Assembly (NCBI GenBank): GCA_022701365.1
Contig: JAKUHH010000229.1
Span: forward strand, 163,774-227,773
Direction: 5' to 3'
Origin: Mycocentrospora acerina
Taxonomy: Eukaryota > Ascomycota > Dothideomycetes > Pleosporales
DNA length: 64,000 nucleotides
The translations under genes and the position numbers were made by a program. Below are positions 60,331 to 64,000 of this stretch, one piece after another. Numbering within the stretch: the first letter of the stretch is position 1; each line of letters opens with the position of its first letter. Below the pieces are notes generated by a model that saw only the letters and a program-made list of their open reading frames with translations, was not told the origin of the DNA and ran no database searches.

Positions 60331-62269
60331 CATCATTTAATTTTTTCTTTGCTAGTAACAGCTGTTGATCAAGGACAGCTTAAAGCGCAGCAGGCCGATT
60401 CGCTGAACCGCGTACTGCTCGCAAACACCTCACTAGCCACTACCATGACGGCTCTCCCATAAGACTGGTAGCCATGTTCTACAGGACAAATCATGTTAAC
60501 AGTCAAGATGTCTAGTTTGAAGAGCTAGATACACTGCAGCATCTTTATGTAAATTTAGACAATTCTAGCAGAAAAACCTTACTGTAAAATAACAGAAGTT
60601 GCTATCTTAGTTCTTTTTCTTTCTAAATACTGTAGCCTTTTTCTTCTCTATCTATATTAGTATTAGCACTATATGTAACTAACTTTTATACTTATTATAA
60701 CTCTCTCTTAGTAGCTTTATACTTAATATGTATTTAGCTCTTTTCTTTTATCCTCTTTATACTTAAGATGTAGTAGTATATAAGTAAAAGATAAAAGCAG
60801 CACTACTACAGTTCTATAAAAGCAGTATATTAAATAATTTAGTAGTTAGATAGAGAGCTTAGGAGTATATATATACAGAACTTAGTTAATTAGAGAGGGT
60901 ATAATGAGTAGCAGTACCTTTTTTTGTATTTTTGCAGCCATATCTTAGCTAATACAGAAATATCTTGATATGCACAGATGTTATAATCTAAATATTAAGA
61001 GGGTTCCTTGCACTTTGCAGCTAGAGTAATAGGCATTAGTGTCTAAATAATAACATAACTGCCTTTAAATTAATAAAGCTGTAAAGAAGTAGACTACTAG
61101 TCTCTTTTAACTATAAATACAGATTAGTAAAAAAATCTCTGTAGGGCTAATAAAGCCTGTGTACATTATTACTAGTGCTTAGGAGCAGTTAGTGTTATAG
61201 GCGTACTAACATGCTAGCTGTAACGACGCAGGTTATAAGAGAGTGATCCGAATGGGGTCCGAATGTCCACTGCGAGGCATATGGGAGTGCTGGGACTAGA
61301 GAATATACCAAAGATACTATTCTCTACACCTATAGGTCTTGTACAAAAGGATACAGAAAAACTACTCTTTTAAACTACATAGGCTGCCACCTTATATACC
61401 CCTTCTTAGGATTGCCATTTAAGGCGAGTACGAAACGGGTGGCTATCAGATAGGTATCAGTTGACTCAGGGGTAATGATAGGATGTGACGTTGTGAACGT
61501 TACACTAGCCTTGCAACATGTCTTAGTAAATTTAACTTAGGCAGTTCTATTTAACACCTATAACAGATGCATACTGTTAATAGCTGTTACGCTACTATAA
61601 TAAGCCCTGTATATTAGTTACTTAAAAAAAGTATCTGTATAATAAAGTAGTTTAGATTATAGGTATATAAGCTTAATTTAGTGCTTAATTTATACTATAG
61701 TACTAGGTATAAGTGTTTTTAGTAGAGAAGTAATAGGTATTAGAAATTACATTTTAGCTATGCAGCTTTTTAATTAACACTGTTTTTTATTAGTCTTCAT
61801 AATGCTAATTATAGCTTAAGATATTAAACAATCTTAAAATTTTATTAATGGAGATTATGTATATATTATTAAAAGTCTAGTTTATAAGAAAATCTTTTGC
61901 CTCTTTACTAATAATACTTTTGATATTTGTTATAGTGTGCCTAGTTCTATAGTATATATAAGTAAGATAGATATAGTACAAAAGGTCTTATAATAGCTTT
62001 AAAATATAATGTGTGTAGTAAAGTATAAGTTACCTTATAGTTAATAGTTCTTTAATAGATGCTTATTTTTTATGCAGATAGCAGTCTTGCTTACTTTCTA
62101 TCTCTGCCTTACTGCCTAGAATCACTCCTTATAGAAAAGGTGCGTCTATTTTGGCGTAAGGGATGTGGCAGTGAAGAACAAGTAAGCGCACCGCTGCTGG
62201 GAGAACAGACATGACGAGATCAGGACCTGCGCTAGGTCTACGTAGTAATAGACTTTGTGCACCTAGATT
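60330..62269 (+). repeat. Repeat module R, copy E, RIP-mutated
   Basis: Alignable with module B almost throughout, but many CpA/TpG sites have become TpA. For example GGCTAGTGGGAAAGTGA in B corresponds to GATTAGTAAAAAAATCT in E. This is the classic signature of RIP on a duplicated copy. It is interrupted by a solo LTR (61219-61504) and lacks the part corresponding to about 51970-52540 of B. No genes. Confidence 0.8.
61214..61509. mobile_element. Solo LTR with 5-bp target-site duplication
   Basis: A 286-bp element (61219-61504) begins TGTAACG and ends CGTTACA, giving the TG..CA ends and short terminal inverted repeat of an LTR. It is flanked on both sides by CTAGC (61214-61218 and 61505-61509). 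Module B has no such insert at the matching place. An internal CTTATATACCCC could be the LTR TATA box. Base composition is normal within RIP-mutated surroundings, so the insertion probably came after RIP. Superfamily cannot be told. Confidence 0.85.
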
Positions 62270-62439
62270 TTAGATTTACAGCCTGTAGAAATTACCCTTA
62301 AGGGAAGGTGTTTAGGTAGAACTACATAGAGAAGTTTCTGTTTAGGTATTACTTAGTAGTAAAGGACGTCTAGGAGCTGCCAGGTGTGCTGACAGTTGCC
62401 TTGAGCCAGTGGTTTAGGGAGGTTGCAGGAAGTGTTTAG
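62270..62439 (+). pseudogene. MDN1 3'-end fragment, copy 2 (RIP-decayed)
   Basis: Second duplicate of the MDN1 tail. It has 170 bp instead of 171 (one C lost in the AAGGGCAAGG word), hence a frameshift, with several TAG/TAA codons arising from C-to-T and G-to-A changes. The left breakpoint is the same as in copy 1, and the adjoining sequence GACTTTGTGCACCTAGATT matches copy 1, so both derive from one rearrangement. Confidence 0.9.
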
Positions 62440-63215
62440 AACATTTTAGCTAAGATGACTGGAGGGTGTCTGAAGTTTGAAGATTCGGATTCGGATTTAA
62501 GCATATAGGCGACGGCGTTCGTTTGTCGACGGATAGACGTGCGCAACGGTATTGGAGATCTAGACGCCTTAGCGAGCACGTAGTTCAGATTTCGGCAATA
62601 ATTCAACAGTTTCTTCCAGAGTTCCGCGAACGCCTCAACTGCCACTACCAACAGTATTTTGGGTCGAAAAAATCGCCGGCGTTCAATGACAGTTGTGACA
62701 AAACTATACCTATGCTAAAAGTGAGGAAGTTAATGCGATTCTTAGACCAAATTTCGTTAGAGCAAGTAGCGCAAATGGAAAACGATGGATCCTAGGAACG
62801 CCCAACTTGATGCCTTTTACGGGAACAAGATCCTAGACAGAAGGCTGACTCGTGCCAGATATCGCGTCTCCTAAAGCAGGCAGTAAAGCTAGGAGTGCGT
62901 TCAAAAAAACGGGTAATTTGTGAGAAGAAACGCTTGCTGGGAGCTTTCGAACTGGTCGATAGTTGCCGTACCCCTTAGCTAGGCAGCTCAAGATCAAATG
63001 GTTGAGTTTTTACGGGAATTTATTGCTTGCTTCTTACCTATGTCAGGTACGTAGGTCAGTGCAGCGCTGGGTGACGCGTGGGCATGGCCGCTAACATTCT
63101 GGATTCCTGCAAAACGAGCTGATGGTCCGGGTGGGGCAGCCCAAAAGTCGTTAGAGGTACCGTGTCCGTGCACTCAACGCCCGGATTCACTCAACGCCCC
63201 GCTATTTGCTAGTAA
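62440..63215. other. GC-normal stretch between two AT-rich tracts
   Basis: The first 100 bp still resemble the MDN1 3' flank (GTGTCTGAAGTTTGAAGATTCGG). The rest has no match elsewhere in the window. A 90-codon frame (62523-62795) is open but unrecognised. Near the right end the 12-mer CACTCAACGCCC occurs twice (63171 and 63188), which may belong to a transposon end. Confidence 0.5.
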
Positions 63216-63219
63216 AAAG

Positions 63220-63776
63220 AGTATAAAGTACACTTTAAAAAAGAAGAACATTAGCATCTAAAGTAAATAATAATAAGATTTTTTAATATTAAATATTTAA
63301 AACTTTAAACTCTCTCTAATTTAATTACTTAAAATTTTAATATATTTAAAAAAATATTATATTAATAAAGAACTTTTACTTTATATTAAGTTACTATAAT
63401 AGTAATTTATATAGGATTTATAGTAAGATTAGAAAGATCAGTTTTTTATATTTAAAGAGTTTTTTAGTTTAATAGCTAAAATAAAATTTATAAAGCTNAG
63501 TATAAAGTACACTTTAAAAAAGAAGAACATTAGCATCTAAAGTAAATAATAATAAGATTTTTTAATATTAAATATTTAAAACTTTAAACTCTCTCTAATT
63601 TAATTACTTAAAATTTTAATATATTTAAAAAAATATTATATTAATAAAGAACTTTTACTTTATATTAAGTTACTATAATAGTAATTTATATAGGATTTAT
63701 AGTAAGATTAGAAAGATCAGTTTTTTATATTTAAAGAGTTTTTTAGTTTAATAGCTAAAATAAAATTTATAAAGCT
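63220..63776. repeat. Perfect 278-bp direct repeat flanking a single N
   Basis: 63220-63497 and 63499-63776 read identically and are separated only by the N at 63498. The sequence is extremely AT-rich. A perfect repeat exactly abutting an ambiguous base points to two contig ends that overlap but were not merged, not to biology. Confidence 0.9.
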
Positions 63777-63969
63777 TTCTATTATTTTAAGCTCTTTATA
63801 ATATTTTTAAGTAAAGTTTAACTTTTTTATTAGTATCTTAAATATAAACTTATAAATATTTAATTTATTTTAAAAAGAATCTTTAAAACTTCTTTAATAT
63901 TAAAATAGTTCTAAAACCTAAGATTAAAAATATTCTACAAATATTTATTAAAATTTTACTCTATTTATG
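63777..63969. other. Extremely AT-rich tract
   Basis: Nearly free of CpA and CpG, as expected for heavily RIP-mutated repeat DNA. No gene can be read. Confidence 0.7.
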
Positions 63970-64000
63970 TAACGACTAAGCACGTGCACAGTCAACGTGG
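63970..64000 (+). mobile_element. Possible start of another LTR, running off the window
   Basis: Composition switches abruptly from AT-rich to normal at TGTAACGACTAAGCACG. The first nine bases equal the first nine of the solo LTR at 61219. Only 31 bp are visible, so the call is tentative. Confidence 0.4.

Larger units (their letters stand above)
52629..62269. repeat. Tandem duplication unit 2
   Basis: The second unit: MDN1-tail copy 1, MDN1-like flank (to about 53080 and more weakly beyond), module C with small gene 2, module D with small gene 3, and module E. It is longer than unit 1 because it has one additional module-plus-gene pair. Confidence 0.7.

Noticed and set aside
62523..62795. 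90-codon plus-strand frame
   Set aside because: The first part derives from MDN1 3' flank; the rest is unrecognised and has no splice or promoter support.

Overview
The window is nuclear DNA of a filamentous ascomycete. Most genes carry one to five short introns of about 45-120 bp with GT..AG ends and CTAAC/CTGAC-like branch sites. The proteins are typical Pezizomycotina orthologues, and the right end carries C-to-T/G-to-A decayed repeats that look like repeat-induced point mutation (RIP). A Dothideomycete (Pleosporales-like) is my best guess. That is inference from gene content and the AT-rich RIP tracts, not a database match.

Positions 1-46018 are a compact housekeeping region. In order it holds: the 3' end of mitochondrial uL14m; RPB9 (minus) and ESS1/PIN1 (plus) sharing a short promoter; a conserved fungal protein of unknown role; a simple-sequence belt (about 5.7-7.3 kb); an orphan protein (minus); twinfilin (minus); a VIP36/ERGIC-53-type lectin (minus); TIM13 (plus); the nuclease NUC1/EndoG (minus); a TCD-type t6A dehydratase (plus); a stand-alone EgtB-like sulfoxide synthase (minus); an HSL-type alpha/beta hydrolase (minus); a RING / Met-Asn-Gly-rich / RS-repeat protein (plus); pyrroline-5-carboxylate reductase (minus); CTK3 (plus); mitochondrial bL12m (minus); and the giant intronless MDN1/midasin gene (plus, 4895 aa). 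Three products act on RNA polymerase II (RPB9 subunit, ESS1 CTD isomerase, CTK3 CTD-kinase subunit). Six are mitochondrial or probably so (uL14m, bL12m, TIM13, NUC1, TCD, possibly P5CR). There is no sign of operon-like logic.

Positions 46019-62550 are a different world: a segmental tandem duplication whose breakpoint lies inside the last 57 codons of MDN1. The 171-bp 3' end of MDN1 recurs at 52629-52799 (one nonsense codon) and at 62270-62439 (frameshift, many stops), each time followed by MDN1-like 3' flank where it can be followed. Between these copies lie five diverged copies of an unrecognised module (called R here; A-E). Three of them (A, C, D) lead into a small two-exon gene encoding an 83-86 aa protein of unknown function. 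The three paralogues keep start, splice sites, reading frame and a PAELDI C-terminus although the DNA between them has diverged strongly. This family and its carrier repeat are the best candidates for something undescribed.

Module E (60.3-62.3 kb) is the RIP-mutated counterpart of module B. It is interrupted by a 286-bp solo LTR with a 5-bp target-site duplication that itself escaped RIP. The last 800 bp are extremely AT-rich. They hold a single N flanked by a perfect 278-bp direct repeat, almost certainly an unmerged assembly overlap, and end in what looks like the first 31 bp of another LTR.
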